Notes: generated from the sequence alone by a model not told the origin. A stretch of 64,000 bases of DNA from an uncultured Saprospiraceae bacterium (GCA_937929835.1 CALFUU010000020.1:1-64000); one strand, 5' to 3'; numbered from the stretch's first letter, positions 53,101 to 60,990 are shown. A program made the numbers and translations.

Positions 53101-56100
53101 GGCGAGATTACCACACTCATCATAGACGAGATAAGTCACTTCCGTACTGTCTGTAGCAGCAAACGTTAGCGTCTGTGCAGAAGTAATATTTTGTAAAAAT
53201 CCATTCGCATACTTTAAGTCAATTTCAAAGTTGTCCGTCGTACAATCATCAGAAATTGTAGGTAAAGGCAGTGTAAAGTCAGCTTGACACCCAGGACCAC
53301 CATCTGTACCAATAGTAATGTCCATTGGACACTCTACCCAAGGCGCTCTTGAGTCAGATATCTCTATAGTCTGCGTTCTTCTAAATGGTTGATCACAACC
53401 ATCATAGATCGTCCACGTTCTCATTATCTTTTTCGTACATCCTAATTCTGATACAAGAATATCTCTGTAGTCTATCCCTGCATTACAGTACAAGTCTGTA
53501 ATTGGGAATAAAGGGAATCCATTTATAGTCGGTATTCCTGTGATAGATGGATGTGGGAATCCGTTATCATCTAACTCAAGCCCTACACAAGATAATGCTG
53601 TACCCTCATTTTCGAGGAAGCCATCAGGAATAACAATTGCATCATAATCTAAGGGAAGTACATTAATGTTCTGCGTACATGGAGCAGAAACATTTCCAAA
53701 GCCATCTACAGCTGTAAATGTTCGGTGTACTACTTTTAGATAAGGGTCATCACAAGTTAATGGTGTCGTAGTTTCTTGAACTAAAGTAAACTCCGAAGTA
53801 GAACAAGCATCCAAAACTATAGGCTCATAACTATTCACCAAGTAACAAGGCAATTCTATATCATCACACTGTATCTGTGGCGCTCTCTTATCTTCGACAT
53901 TGATTGTTGCCCAACAAGAATTTCCAGAACAAGGATTAATTACCTTGGCTGTCAATTGAGACCATAAGTGTGCTTCTGTAACTCTATTATTATTAATCAA
54001 TTCTCCATTGGCATCCGTCAACATCAATTGATAGACAACATTAGGTTCTGGATCACTTACAAGTAACTGATCGGCTGATAGTATTGACTGACAACCATCT
54101 CCTAAGGAAATGTTTAACTCGTTAACACAAGCCATAGCTAGACCTTCTCCAGATCCAACTTCTACAGCCAAACTAACTGGTGCTACACAGATATCTGGGC
54201 AAGACGGTATAAAGGTTAAATTTCTCGGTCCAGGATTATTACCCCATTCGATAGTGACAGATGTCAATCCAAATCCTGAGCCTACAGTACCTGTACCAGA
54301 ACCTGTTATCATAACACCTGGTGGCACATCAACGAACTCTCCATCGCCTTCTAGGAACCAAATATAATTTTCACAATTTTCATATTTTTCTTGCCATACC
54401 TCAGCTTCGTAGGTATGCGTACTTCCACTACATACAGCACCAAGTCCAGCACTATTTACAACGGGTTGACAATAAGTACAAGCTTCTCCTCCTCCTGATA
54501 TTTGAAGAAATGCACCATTTCCATTTGTAGCTCGTAAGGAGTACCCTCCTCCAGAGACAACCTTTATTCTTAAGGTATAGTTACTAGTACCGTCTCCATT
54601 AGGAACTTCTGCAAACTGCACCCCTGTCGGTCCTGTTGGATAAGGAATAGTAACCCCTGGAGCCGATGTAATGTTGAATACATCAAAAGCAGAGTCTAGA
54701 AACCAGTCTTCTCCAGAAACTGAAGTTATGGCAACTACATCTCTAAACTGGCCATCTTGACCATTAGTAGCATTATTAAGACAAGTACATTCTTCTTGTA
54801 GCACGATAGACGGCACAAAAATAAGTGCAGGGTCAGAATCATCTTCGTCATCTAGTCCTGTCCCATCTAAGTAATCGTCCATAGCCGTTACAGGCATTCC
54901 ACCTGAATCATTTCCATTTATTGCATCTGCATTAGAATCAATATCCGCAGAGCTTATATCATTATTTCTTATGTCATAAACTTTGCTAATTTCCGCAACA
55001 TTCACATAAGCTCCCGCATGTCCTCCCGAATTAATCAGCACAGAAATCTGATCTGTGTATACCTGACCAGGTTGTAGACCAGAGATAAATACAATCTCCT
55101 TTGTAGCTGTATGTGTAGAAGCGTCTAATGTCCAAGAGTTGTCAACAAGGATCATATCTTCTGGCAAATAATCTACTACGGATAACTTACCTATTGCAGC
55201 TGTTCCTTGATTATGAATCTCAATAGTAAAGATTACTATATCTCCTAAATTGAAAGTTCTTTGCTTAGTTGTTTTGATTAGAGCAAGGTCAATCAACCTT
55301 ACAGATACACTTGCAGGGTCTTGATCATCTTCATCATCTGTTCCGTGATCAAATATTTCACCGTCTGTAGTAGAATTAGGTACTCCACCTGTATCATTAA
55401 ACATATCTGCATCTGGTACAGAATCAAAATCTTCTCTAACCACATTGTCTGTAGACGTTGCTGATGAGATCTCTGCATAGTTCATTAACTGTCTATCACC
55501 TGTCACGTCTCCGACCGTGAAAGAAACAGAAACGACAACAGATTCTCCTGCGGCCAATACTTGATTGTATGTATACTCTACAAGACCATTACCGACTACA
55601 GTCCATCCTTGGTTACCAGCGTTTGTAAATATCAGCTCTGTCGGAAAATTATCTGTAATTGTAAACTCTTGAGCATCAACATTACCTTGATTATAAACTG
55701 TTATATCAAAGGTGACAACTTCTCCCTCATCATAAGCACGATTATCTCTATTCACTTTAGTTAAAGCTAAGTCGAATATATTGACCACTTCTGAATCATG
55801 ATCATCTTCATCTATGGCTCCATCATCACTAACTAGATTATCGGTATTGGAACCAGCTACACCACCGTTATCATTATTCCTAATATTGTCAGCAGTAGAG
55901 TCGCTATCTGAATTTTCTTGACCATTGCTATCTAGCGTGGCACTTATCTCTGCCGCATTCACAAAGTCTTGAATATTGTTTGAACCCATTAGCCTCAAGA
56001 AAATAGATTTCTTATAAACTTGGTTCGGTTGTAGTGGCGTATTAACATCCAAGGTGGCATCTGAACCATCATAATTCCAATCAGGATTAGAAGTTGCCAC

Positions 56101-58314
56101 AAACTCGTAAGCTTGTGTCAGATAATCAGTTACTGTAAAGCTAGCCGCTGGAACTGTTCCTTGATTAAACACTGTTATTTCGAACTCTACTATATCGCCA
56201 AATTTTGGATTAGGATCACTCAACAAAACTTTGCTTAGCGCTAAGTCAAAATCCGTAGATGGCTTTAAGCCGAGATCAAAACCAGTATCATTTCCTGATC
56301 CTGCTACAACTGATACATTTGGCAAATAATCCAAAGCACTACAAGCACCTCCGATAGTAAAATTAGAATTGATATTATTATTTCCAACTGTAAGTGTCGG
56401 CACAAAAAAGCTACCGTTAAAATCATACAATCCAGTGGCCACATCAAAACTTGAAGCATCTAATACAACATAGTATTGTTCTCCTACATAGATACCATCA
56501 GTTGATGTAAATGAATAGAACCCCCTACTATCTGTAGTCGTAGAAGATACAACAGAACAGTTTTCATCATATAGTGTAAGTGCAGCATTGGCCATTCCTG
56601 GCTCATCTGCATCTTGTACACCATTGCAATTATTGTCAAACCATACATAGTTTCCTATTTGTGCTGACAATGGTCCACAGCCTGCTGTTATATCTCCAAA
56701 ACCTGTCGCCTTACCAAAGTAGGTCGATATATTCTGGTTATACAGTTCTATAGAACTAACCTTTGTACCATTATTAGTATCATATCTGTGTAGCCCCCCT
56801 GAATATGCTGAAATAGCAGGGTCAAAAACTGCCGCCACAACTACATCAGAGTTAGGTAATATATATACTGAGCCAATTGTTATCTCTGGGTGATCACTAG
56901 GGTTACCTGGGAAATAGTCCTCTCCAAAAAACTCACCTCCATCTGGTCCCTGACCGTTATTAACACCAGAACCTACAGCACCAGGTATTGCACCGTTACT
57001 CTCAAGCACCCAACCATTGTTGGTTTTTGCTGCTATGAGAAGATCTCCGTTCTGATCATCTACTCTAGAAGTAAGGTCATCACAAAAAGCGTGTCCTATC
57101 CGATCGGATAGTGCCAATATCATATTTCCATTACTTGTAAATTCCATATCGGTCAACCAGTGCATCGTTCTTTTTTGTGCTAAGTTATCTGCACTCCATA
57201 CACCTTGAGAATAATCATCACTAAATACCAAAGTGAAGTTTCCAGAATTAGGATTCAGTTCATACACGTGGATACTGGTATCATTTTCATCTAAAGATGT
57301 CTCTCCCGTACAAGTGACACCTACATAGATAGAGCCGTTATATTCCTTAAGGCCAAAAACAAGGAAATCATTATAACTGCATCCTGGACTTGGAACAGAA
57401 TAAGCTTGTGTTGTTGATGTAGTAGGATTATTTGCATCAATTCTAACTACAGAATTGTTGAAAAGATTGACGACATATAAGTTGTCACCTGAAGCATCAA
57501 GTACAAGTCCACCTAGTCCGACTTTTCCAACATTGCTACCATAAGTGCAATCGAGATGATTGGTCGTTGATAGAGTGCCTACATTCTGACCTAGAGCAGA
57601 CAACTTGGTAAAGACCGTCGTCGTCGGATTTGTCCCAGAAAGATCTGTCTTATATATAGCATCGTGGCCACCTGCGGCCAACCCTGAATGCTGTTTGACA
57701 AAGGCTGAAGAGAAAATTTCTTGAGTTGCTTCCTTGTAAGTCATTCCCCATACTGAGCCAGTCTCACCTTGTGTCGCATATACCTGGACACTGGAGCTAG
57801 AGTTGAAGGAATTGACTAAACCTATTATTGTTTCTTGGTCAGGGTTGTTGCCCGCTTGACCGTTAACAAAACAAGACAGGAATATCTCCGTGCCATTGTT
57901 ACAGGTTGTATTTCCTTCAGTAACTCCAAGATCAACAGCGCATTGAGGCACAGTAACAAACTGTACATCGCCATCGTTGTCGGAACCAAAATTGGAAACA
58001 AGCACATCACCAGTAATGGCGAACTCCACTCTGTACGATTGTCCATCGACTAGATTAGATATGCTGTAGGCACCACTATTGTTACTTAGTGCCTGACCTC
58101 TCTGGACACCTTCTGCATCGAAAACTCTGACCTGCAAGTTTGCATAGCCAGACTCTGCAGGATCGTTGTCACCATCTAAGTCATTATCAATAAACACGGT
58201 ACCTGATACCGTAGTGGAAGGGCATTGCGCTACCATCTCCTGGGGGGAAATGAATAGAAACAATGATAAGAATAAGGATATTAACCCTACTCGAGCATTA
58301 AAAGAATTTCTCAT
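44113..58314 (-). CDS. Giant (4733 aa) T9SS surface protein: SdrD B-like units, DUF11-like x6, HYR-like/CTLD block, about 15 HYR-like units, dockerin-like region, sorting domain
   Basis: Six DUF11-like starts (FDLALSKVLL, FDLALTKVNR, IDLALIKTTK, FDLALIKELT, YDLALTKILS, FDLALRKVVA); CTLD-like RHYYLSRF...GGTLLTLESEAEHQWVFDQV...YLIGLQDKVENGTFIWE (about 52520-52890); dockerin-like GISTLDLVLIQRHILS/AADINKSNKIDGIDLVELRKLILG; C-terminal NTPNPWTTATVISFNLP...GVYYYVVSSNNARKTQKMLFV. Confidence 0.95.
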   Translation of the reverse strand: MRNSFNARVGLISLFLSLFLFISPQEMVAQCPSTTVSGTVFIDNDLDGDNDPAESGYANLQVRVFDAEGVQRGQALSNNSGAYSISNLVDGQSYRVEFAITGDVLVSNFGSDNDGDVQFVTVPQCAVDLGVTEGNTTCNNGTEIFLSCFVNGQAGNNPDQETIIGLVNSFNSSSSVQVYATQGETGSVWGMTYKEATQEIFSSAFVKQHSGLAAGGHDAIYKTDLSGTNPTTTVFTKLSALGQNVGTLSTTNHLDCTYGSNVGKVGLGGLVLDASGDNLYVVNLFNNSVVRIDANNPTTSTTQAYSVPSPGCSYNDFLVFGLKEYNGSIYVGVTCTGETSLDENDTSIHVYELNPNSGNFTLVFSDDYSQGVWSADNLAQKRTMHWLTDMEFTSNGNMILALSDRIGHAFCDDLTSRVDDQNGDLLIAAKTNNGWVLESNGAIPGAVGSGVNNGQGPDGGEFFGEDYFPGNPSDHPEITIGSVYILPNSDVVVAAVFDPAISAYSGGLHRYDTNNGTKVSSIELYNQNISTYFGKATGFGDITAGCGPLSAQIGNYVWFDNNCNGVQDADEPGMANAALTLYDENCSVVSSTTTDSRGFYSFTSTDGIYVGEQYYVVLDASSFDVATGLYDFNGSFFVPTLTVGNNNINSNFTIGGACSALDYLPNVSVVAGSGNDTGFDLGLKPSTDFDLALSKVLLSDPNPKFGDIVEFEITVFNQGTVPAASFTVTDYLTQAYEFVATSNPDWNYDGSDATLDVNTPLQPNQVYKKSIFLRLMGSNNIQDFVNAAEISATLDSNGQENSDSDSTADNIRNNDNGGVAGSNTDNLVSDDGAIDEDDHDSEVVNIFDLALTKVNRDNRAYDEGEVVTFDITVYNQGNVDAQEFTITDNFPTELIFTNAGNQGWTVVGNGLVEYTYNQVLAAGESVVVSVSFTVGDVTGDRQLMNYAEISSATSTDNVVREDFDSVPDADMFNDTGGVPNSTTDGEIFDHGTDDEDDQDPASVSVRLIDLALIKTTKQRTFNLGDIVIFTIEIHNQGTAAIGKLSVVDYLPEDMILVDNSWTLDASTHTATKEIVFISGLQPGQVYTDQISVLINSGGHAGAYVNVAEISKVYDIRNNDISSADIDSNADAINGNDSGGMPVTAMDDYLDGTGLDDEDDSDPALIFVPSIVLQEECTCLNNATNGQDGQFRDVVAITSVSGEDWFLDSAFDVFNITSAPGVTIPYPTGPTGVQFAEVPNGDGTSNYTLRIKVVSGGGYSLRATNGNGAFLQISGGGEACTYCQPVVNSAGLGAVCSGSTHTYEAEVWQEKYENCENYIWFLEGDGEFVDVPPGVMITGSGTGTVGSGFGLTSVTIEWGNNPGPRNLTFIPSCPDICVAPVSLAVEVGSGEGLAMACVNELNISLGDGCQSILSADQLLVSDPEPNVVYQLMLTDANGELINNNRVTEAHLWSQLTAKVINPCSGNSCWATINVEDKRAPQIQCDDIELPCYLVNSYEPIVLDACSTSEFTLVQETTTPLTCDDPYLKVVHRTFTAVDGFGNVSAPCTQNINVLPLDYDAIVIPDGFLENEGTALSCVGLELDDNGFPHPSITGIPTINGFPLFPITDLYCNAGIDYRDILVSELGCTKKIMRTWTIYDGCDQPFRRTQTIEISDSRAPWVECPMDITIGTDGGPGCQADFTLPLPTISDDCTTDNFEIDLKYANGFLQNITSAQTLTFAATDSTEVTYLVYDECGNLASCSFDVFVMDEVTPTAICDQNSVVSLRLDGTAKAFPQTFDDGSFDDCGLFNTLIRRMNNDCDCDRPQFKDLQYLGARGSNPASQRHYYLSRFQRPGFIASGLAAAYGGTLLTLESEAEHQWVFDQVNAYAPGAQYLIGLQDKVENGTFIWENHIAPMFEVWADGSPIADDGDYVIVDVNGEWRVVDNEPYAFVLEVSNNCGFSEEIPFCCADAGQEQMVVLRAIDNFGGYNDCMVTVEVQDKVPPQIFCPDDQILSCTDIVDVNNLTSFGFATATDSCVDDEITVVATEDRTICGVGTIVRTFTAVDANGGASCEQTLRFENNEPFDFANIIWPLDFDTDQGCNFASLHPDNLDFEFAYPQFPGTDRCDLLDATFRDQTFSFAGPGSTACLKILRQWTVIDWCQLDADGVPMSDTYDQTIKVENTAGPDIDATCTEQLEVVTLECLEADVTFQVSATDDCTDASSLKQCVSIDLNSDGAFEVQNNCEVGGTVFFQNKLSLGNHIVLISFEDLCGNVSTCAKPVRVVSEKAPTAYCIESLSVALEPWDTDGDGVADNELACITPALLDNGSTHLCNDLIRQQNALLPAAQQLDTIAYSLSFCESSDPNEICFDCRDRDSTRTIALCIIDEFGQQSTCNVRINVQDNNNINACPVFDLALIKELTPGSPACFNPGEDVTFRLAVLNQGTVDAFNVQIAEYLPQGFILNDPDWALFPGTNTAILNTPIDSISAGWNKSVEITVTIDPNTMVESITNFAEIIGSTNPMNLPDEDSVADTSQTNDNFRNDSDNVVSEDGTNGGDEDDHDFETVVIKQNYDLALTKILSADQPDTFVPGEEVCFDVSVINQGTLDATNVTIDDNIPAGLTFNSGSPWTLSGSLAQATIPFVAANGGAVTTQICFIIQDGFMGQCLINVAEISGQGEMLTDNDSTPGNDDGDQSEDDEDSAKVAVGQVFDLALRKVVAPGGPASYSPGDIVTYNIEIFNQGTLDATNVIVQDYVPDDLIFVVANNSGWNANATFNVASVPAGTDTPVVVSVNLEISPTFVGSSILNDAEIIAADNALNLPDVDSTPGNDETPDDTNDNDDITDTNGGDDQDPEVINVVCDIPPVCNIVPQITVSLDTFGMASVMVSDLDNGSLSVCDNLPPSVEIITDSTFGCGDLFCVTNATQVVSILVTDQLGNTSSCSSTVTVEDNIAPFFECSDVTVPLNMDGTPNIDFNEVVSNVEGFSIQDNCIGAIPSFGAVGSMPCVANPTTYTLTDQCGLSTTCTFNVFLENDPPVAICQDVTINIDANGMAVVMADLLNNGSTDDCGIDTVEASPTSFDCTQVGVSGLTTVLTITDISGSTSTAECSVTVGDVTPPVAICQNGTVCLDANGLAILDPLAINSNSTDNCPSNLQFSLDQTNFTCDDLANSPIPVTLTVSDGVNSSTTTSCSVTVTDKEAPVIVCQDATIFLDPESVTLEESMILVSVSDNSDECGITTAFIGRTTFNCDDLDTTVTNVPGCPGLFDVTLVATDAAGNTAECTQTVSVQDNTIAECTGIVDVDIMLLGAGATASVTVDASTLFTVVNNCNTQSTFEPSSFTFDCDDIGDNPLTVTVGDGCGHTTVCNTIIEILDGAPQCEAISDITLSVDETGNRVVEFSDIDDGSSAGCDGSITFGPTDFDCEDVGTTTSVVITVTPLSGVVSTCSTNVTITDDIDPVVTCLDRTVSLDEDGLATIDADFLIDNNNTSDNCPGLMQMISRSEFNCADLEDTGMGCMSDDISIVVTVTDAQGNSATCTSIVNVRDVEAPTCPTPAVIQQVNLLGAGMTATGTIAANEIWSPTDNCSNAFTFSPSDFSFDCLDIGVNSVTAVVTDECQQQSTCIAQVEVVDSAPQCLAIPDVTFNLDANGNFNVTLADVDAGSSAGCDGDITISPTFFACNNIGLDNCVTITVTPQSGMALTCKTNVTIVDQTAPVLTCDDLTINLDESTSVGGNLSNIAQTITADDLNLTIFDCDTLSINLSQSVFDCVDLMSGVAGCANDIDVNITVTDVSGNSSICVSTVTVVDAVAPVCEALQNVITPLIMSGNGMLSVTIDPLTLIADYDDNCDDVNFNATVMPATFDCTNVNNTEIVTITVEDQCGLTSTCEGSVTIVENSAPTCLVQDVTVPLDGSSLCLDPSVVDAGSNAGCGAPVTLDVSPNKFDCSNLGANVVTLTVSTTPPGTIQSASCTATVTIVDNALPTITCPADTSVICNTSLFNPNLFGTPTAEDGCNAQVPSITSLTPVLNVNACNVGVMTRTFIASDVDGNQASCTQIVTIDPPVNPLTAANITFPESPFVLDSCIVDPNNVDSGMPIVDTSNIDCSLISISSVTVDPTPNSGMTCVNELERTFTVIDSCQLNTGTGAGIFTFTQTIILNDLQGPDITCPNDTLVFLPVNSTDCEVLVNLPATISDCTGVIAGSNNSPFANDPNSSDATGLYPAGTTIVTVTGEDNCGNVSTCEYEVMVVDTSATFDSCKKLIVNLGTTGMVTVNSIAACPEITSICPDTSFTVSWSLVDPNVIEMDFDCADQTVGISSMYTLYLYSGNELLDSCSNILQVLDPFSVCPQPFTNGTIAGRIQTEDSRMVSAVEVRLNSMDIIDETDIDGLYAFSEVPFGNPYQIVPSKDVDPMNGISTLDLVLIQRHILSIEHLDSPYKLIAADINKSNKIDGIDLVELRKLILGISTDFAENTSWRMVDAAYQFADETNPFGAYFPEQYVVRDLTSDMDIDFIGVKIGDVNGDVIANLNDVVLDTRRADAVKISANEVLINENALVDVDFSIEESVDGFQFTLGYDTDKLTLVGVHSRSRVLLDANYHVVKPGTINFSWHSVFGAKQVDLSDVFSMRFVSHTSGRLSDYISISADGLNPEAYTDGDIAELRLDLNSELSQEFEVYQNTPNPWTTATVISFNLPIGGSYSLEVLNTDGKLVCSRNGVGTSGLNTIELTKSDLSSGGVYYYVVSSNNARKTQKMLFVR
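46440..48780 (-). repeat. Three-unit higher-order repeat (about 770 nt) within the giant gene
   Basis: Recurring order [LLGAG...NC] - [AP-x-C...G(S/N)xAGC(D/G)] - [PVxxC...D]. Anchors SAGCDG/SNAGCG near 48155, 47385, 46603; LLGAG/MSGNG near 48455, 47690, 46900. Confidence 0.6.
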
Positions 58315-58339
58315 TTGACCTTTTATTAGTAAAATTCAA

Positions 58340-58386
58340 AACAGTACGAGACTCTGATACGAGCACATGCTCGTTCAGTTACTGTT
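58340..58386 (-). promoter_or_regulatory. Nested inverted repeats in the 5' leader of the giant gene
   Basis: AACAGTA (58340-58346)/TACTGTT (58380-58386) enclosing ACGAGCA (58359-58365)/TGCTCGT (58368-58374). Confidence 0.45.
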
Positions 58387-58426
58387 TAGGGGGTGGGTGG
58401 GTAAATTCGGTTTCTGGTCAAACAAC

Positions 58427-58492
58427 GGTGTAAAACATATTACACCAGATGCAAATATATAAACAATTAGATAATATGGTAATACATATTAC
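58427..58492 (-). promoter_or_regulatory. Candidate operator/promoter region of the giant gene
   Basis: GGTGTAA-N6-TTACACC (58427-58446) perfect IR; CAAATATA (58452-58459; TATATTTG on minus); GTAATA-CA-TATTAC (58479-58492). Confidence 0.5.
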
Positions 58493-58565
58493 AATTTTTT
58501 CTAATTTGTTTTGAGCCGTGATTTATATAGATACGGCTATATTTACCCTCAAGACAACCAGATAT

Positions 58566-59750
58566 ATGATAAAAGAGAGCTTACAACAAGAAATAGAGGC
58601 CATAAAAGACCAAGGACTCTATAAGAAAGAAAGAATCATTACGTCTAGACAATCTGCTGAGATAAAGACTTCCCAAGGTATGGAGGTTCTTAACTTTTGT
58701 GCCAACAACTATCTAGGGCTCTCCTCGCATCCCGATGTCATCCAAGCGGCCAAAGACACTATAGATTCGCACGGGTTTGGAATGTCCTCAGTACGATTTA
58801 TCTGTGGGACCCAGGATATCCATAAAGACCTAGAGGCCAAGATTGCTGCCTTTGTAGGTACTGAAGATGCCATTCTTTATGCTGCAGCATTTGATGCCAA
58901 CGGGGGATTGTTTGAGCCCCTACTTACTGCAGAAGATGCCATTATCTCCGATCAGCTCAATCACGCCTCTATCATAGACGGCATCAGGCTCTGCAAAGCC
59001 AAGCGCTATAGATACCTTAATAATGATATGGCCGATCTAGAAGTCAAGCTCAAAGAAGCCAAGGCTGCTGGAGCTCGTCGTATCCTCATCGCCACAGATG
59101 GGGTATTCTCTATGGATGGCATCATCGCACAAGTCGACAAGATCTGTGATCTAGCGGACCAATATGGTGCCCTTACAATGGTAGATGATTGCCACGCAAC
59201 AGGCTTTACTGGAAAAACAGGCAAAGGAAGCGCAGAGCACTGTGGGGCCTATGGCAGAGTAGATATCATTACTGGCACTTTTGGGAAAGCGCTAGGCGGG
59301 GCTTCTGGGGGTTTTACTGCCGCTAGCAATGAGATCGTCGATATCCTCAGACAAAGATCTAGACCTTATCTCTTCTCCAATACCCTAGCCCCTTCTATTG
59401 TAGGTGCCTCGCTCAAGGTCTTGGATGTCCTCAATGCGAGCACAGCATTGAGGGATAAACTAGAGGCCAACACAACGCTATTCAGAACTGGAATGGCTGC
59501 AGCAGGTTTTGACCTGGTACCAGGAGAACATCCTATAGTACCAGTGATGTTGTACGATGCCAAGCTCTCACAAACTTTTGCTGATGCCCTACTCGAAGAA
59601 GGTATCTATGTCATAGGATTTTTCTATCCCGTTGTACCTAAAGAAAAAGCGAGAATACGTGTACAAATTTCTGCAGGCCACGAACCACATCATATAGAGA
59701 AAGCCATAGCAGCCTTTACTAAAGTAGGAAAGGAGCTTAAAGTAATATGA
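58566..59750 (+). CDS. kbl: Glycine C-acetyltransferase (2-amino-3-ketobutyrate CoA ligase)
   Basis: [72 protein letters not shown]. In-frame ATG at 58566 gives the expected N-terminus. Confidence 0.95.
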   Translation: MIKESLQQEIEAIKDQGLYKKERIITSRQSAEIKTSQGMEVLNFCANNYLGLSSHPDVIQAAKDTIDSHGFGMSSVRFICGTQDIHKDLEAKIAAFVGTEDAILYAAAFDANGGLFEPLLTAEDAIISDQLNHASIIDGIRLCKAKRYRYLNNDMADLEVKLKEAKAAGARRILIATDGVFSMDGIIAQVDKICDLADQYGALTMVDDCHATGFTGKTGKGSAEHCGAYGRVDIITGTFGKALGGASGGFTAASNEIVDILRQRSRPYLFSNTLAPSIVGASLKVLDVLNASTALRDKLEANTTLFRTGMAAAGFDLVPGEHPIVPVMLYDAKLSQTFADALLEEGIYVIGFFYPVVPKEKARIRVQISAGHEPHHIEKAIAAFTKVGKELKVI

Positions 59751-59754
59751 TAAG

Positions 59755-60090
59755 ATGCAGCTGCCCCAACTAACCAAATCACAATTCAAAACCTTTTTTC
59801 TGCTTTATGCTGCACACATAGATTATGACTATTCATCTCCTGAAGAAGAGTTTATAAGAAAAAGATCTAGCCTAGCAGATTACAATTCTATGTATACCCT
59901 ACTAAATAATCACTCAGAATACAACAGCCTCAAAATAATATTAAATAATAAGTGCCACTACCTTGAAAACACCAAGGAAAAAGATGACCTATATAGGGAA
60001 GTCACTGACTTGTTTAAAATTGACGGCCAGTATTCAAGACCAGAAAAAGTGTTCTTAGATTTTCTCGACAAAATGATGTTAACCACTTGA
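59755..60090 (+). CDS. Hypothetical protein (111 aa)
   Basis: ORF closely spaced between kbl and the SDR gene. No recognised family. Confidence 0.55.
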   Translation: MQLPQLTKSQFKTFFLLYAAHIDYDYSSPEEEFIRKRSSLADYNSMYTLLNNHSEYNSLKIILNNKCHYLENTKEKDDLYREVTDLFKIDGQYSRPEKVFLDFLDKMMLTT

Positions 60091-60091
60091 T

Positions 60092-60868
60092 ATGAATTTA
60101 GATATCACAAAAAAACTCTTTCTCGTTACGGGAGCGACTAGTGGATTTGGGAAGGCAATCACGGAAGCTCTCATAAAAGAAGGAGCACATATTATTATCA
60201 ATGCACGCGGAGAAGAAAAACTAACAGCACTTGCCGAGCAACATCCTCATCAAATAGAGACAGTTGCAGGTGACATCACAACTGACGAAACCATAAGTCG
60301 TGTCACAAGATGTATAGGCGAAAGAGCTCTGTCCGGTATGGTTATTAATGCTGGTGGTCCACCCGCTATGTCCTTTCAAGAATCTGATCTAACAGATTGG
60401 GATAAAGCCTACGCCTCAGTGCTCCGATGGAAAGTCAAACTGACTCAAGAACTCCTCCCCCTCCTCAAACGAGAAAACTATGGCCGCATCGTCTACATAG
60501 AAAGTGTCTCCGTTAAGCAACCCGTCACCAATCTTGTCCTCTCTAACTCCCTTCGACTAGCTGTTGTCGGATTTGTCAAAACACTATCCCAAGAAATAGC
60601 TAGTAGTGGCATCACGACAAACATCTTAGCGCCAGGCTATCACGCCACTCCAGCTATGGATAGACTCTTTGAGAAGCAGAGCCAAACCAAAGGCATCACC
60701 AAACAAGAAGCCAGAAATGCTTTTGAAAAAGAACCACCTGTACAAAGAATGGGTAAAGCAGAAGAGTTGGCATCTTTGGCTGTATGGCTACTCTCACCAA
60801 GCTCTGGCTATCTCACGGGACAGACCATTTCTGTAGACGGAGGGCTAGTGCAAGGGGCCTTTGGATAA
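60092..60868 (+). CDS. SDR family oxidoreductase with non-canonical active site
   Basis: LVTGATSGFGKAIT; NAGGPPAMSF; IVYIESVSVKQPVTNLVLSNSLRLAVVGFVKTLSQEI; LTGQTISVDGG. Confidence 0.9.
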   Translation: MNLDITKKLFLVTGATSGFGKAITEALIKEGAHIIINARGEEKLTALAEQHPHQIETVAGDITTDETISRVTRCIGERALSGMVINAGGPPAMSFQESDLTDWDKAYASVLRWKVKLTQELLPLLKRENYGRIVYIESVSVKQPVTNLVLSNSLRLAVVGFVKTLSQEIASSGITTNILAPGYHATPAMDRLFEKQSQTKGITKQEARNAFEKEPPVQRMGKAEELASLAVWLLSPSSGYLTGQTISVDGGLVQGAFG

Positions 60869-60990
60869 TGATTTCACTGCAGTTTAGAAAGGGTTAGTTG
60901 ATTTACAGCTTTACATACAAAGGCACTTAATGGAGAGAATAAGACTAGCCAAAATGACATTTAAATTTTATAGCAAAAAAAAAACAGATC

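Noticed and set aside
44113-58314. Repetitive sequence as a CRISPR array or satellite
   Set aside because: Repeats are diverged and in frame, encoding protein domains; no short identical direct repeats with spacers.
58387-58402. G-rich run GGGGGTGGGTGGG upstream of the giant gene as a possible G-quadruplex
   Set aside because: Only three separated G-tracts are present; a fourth of three or more G is missing nearby.
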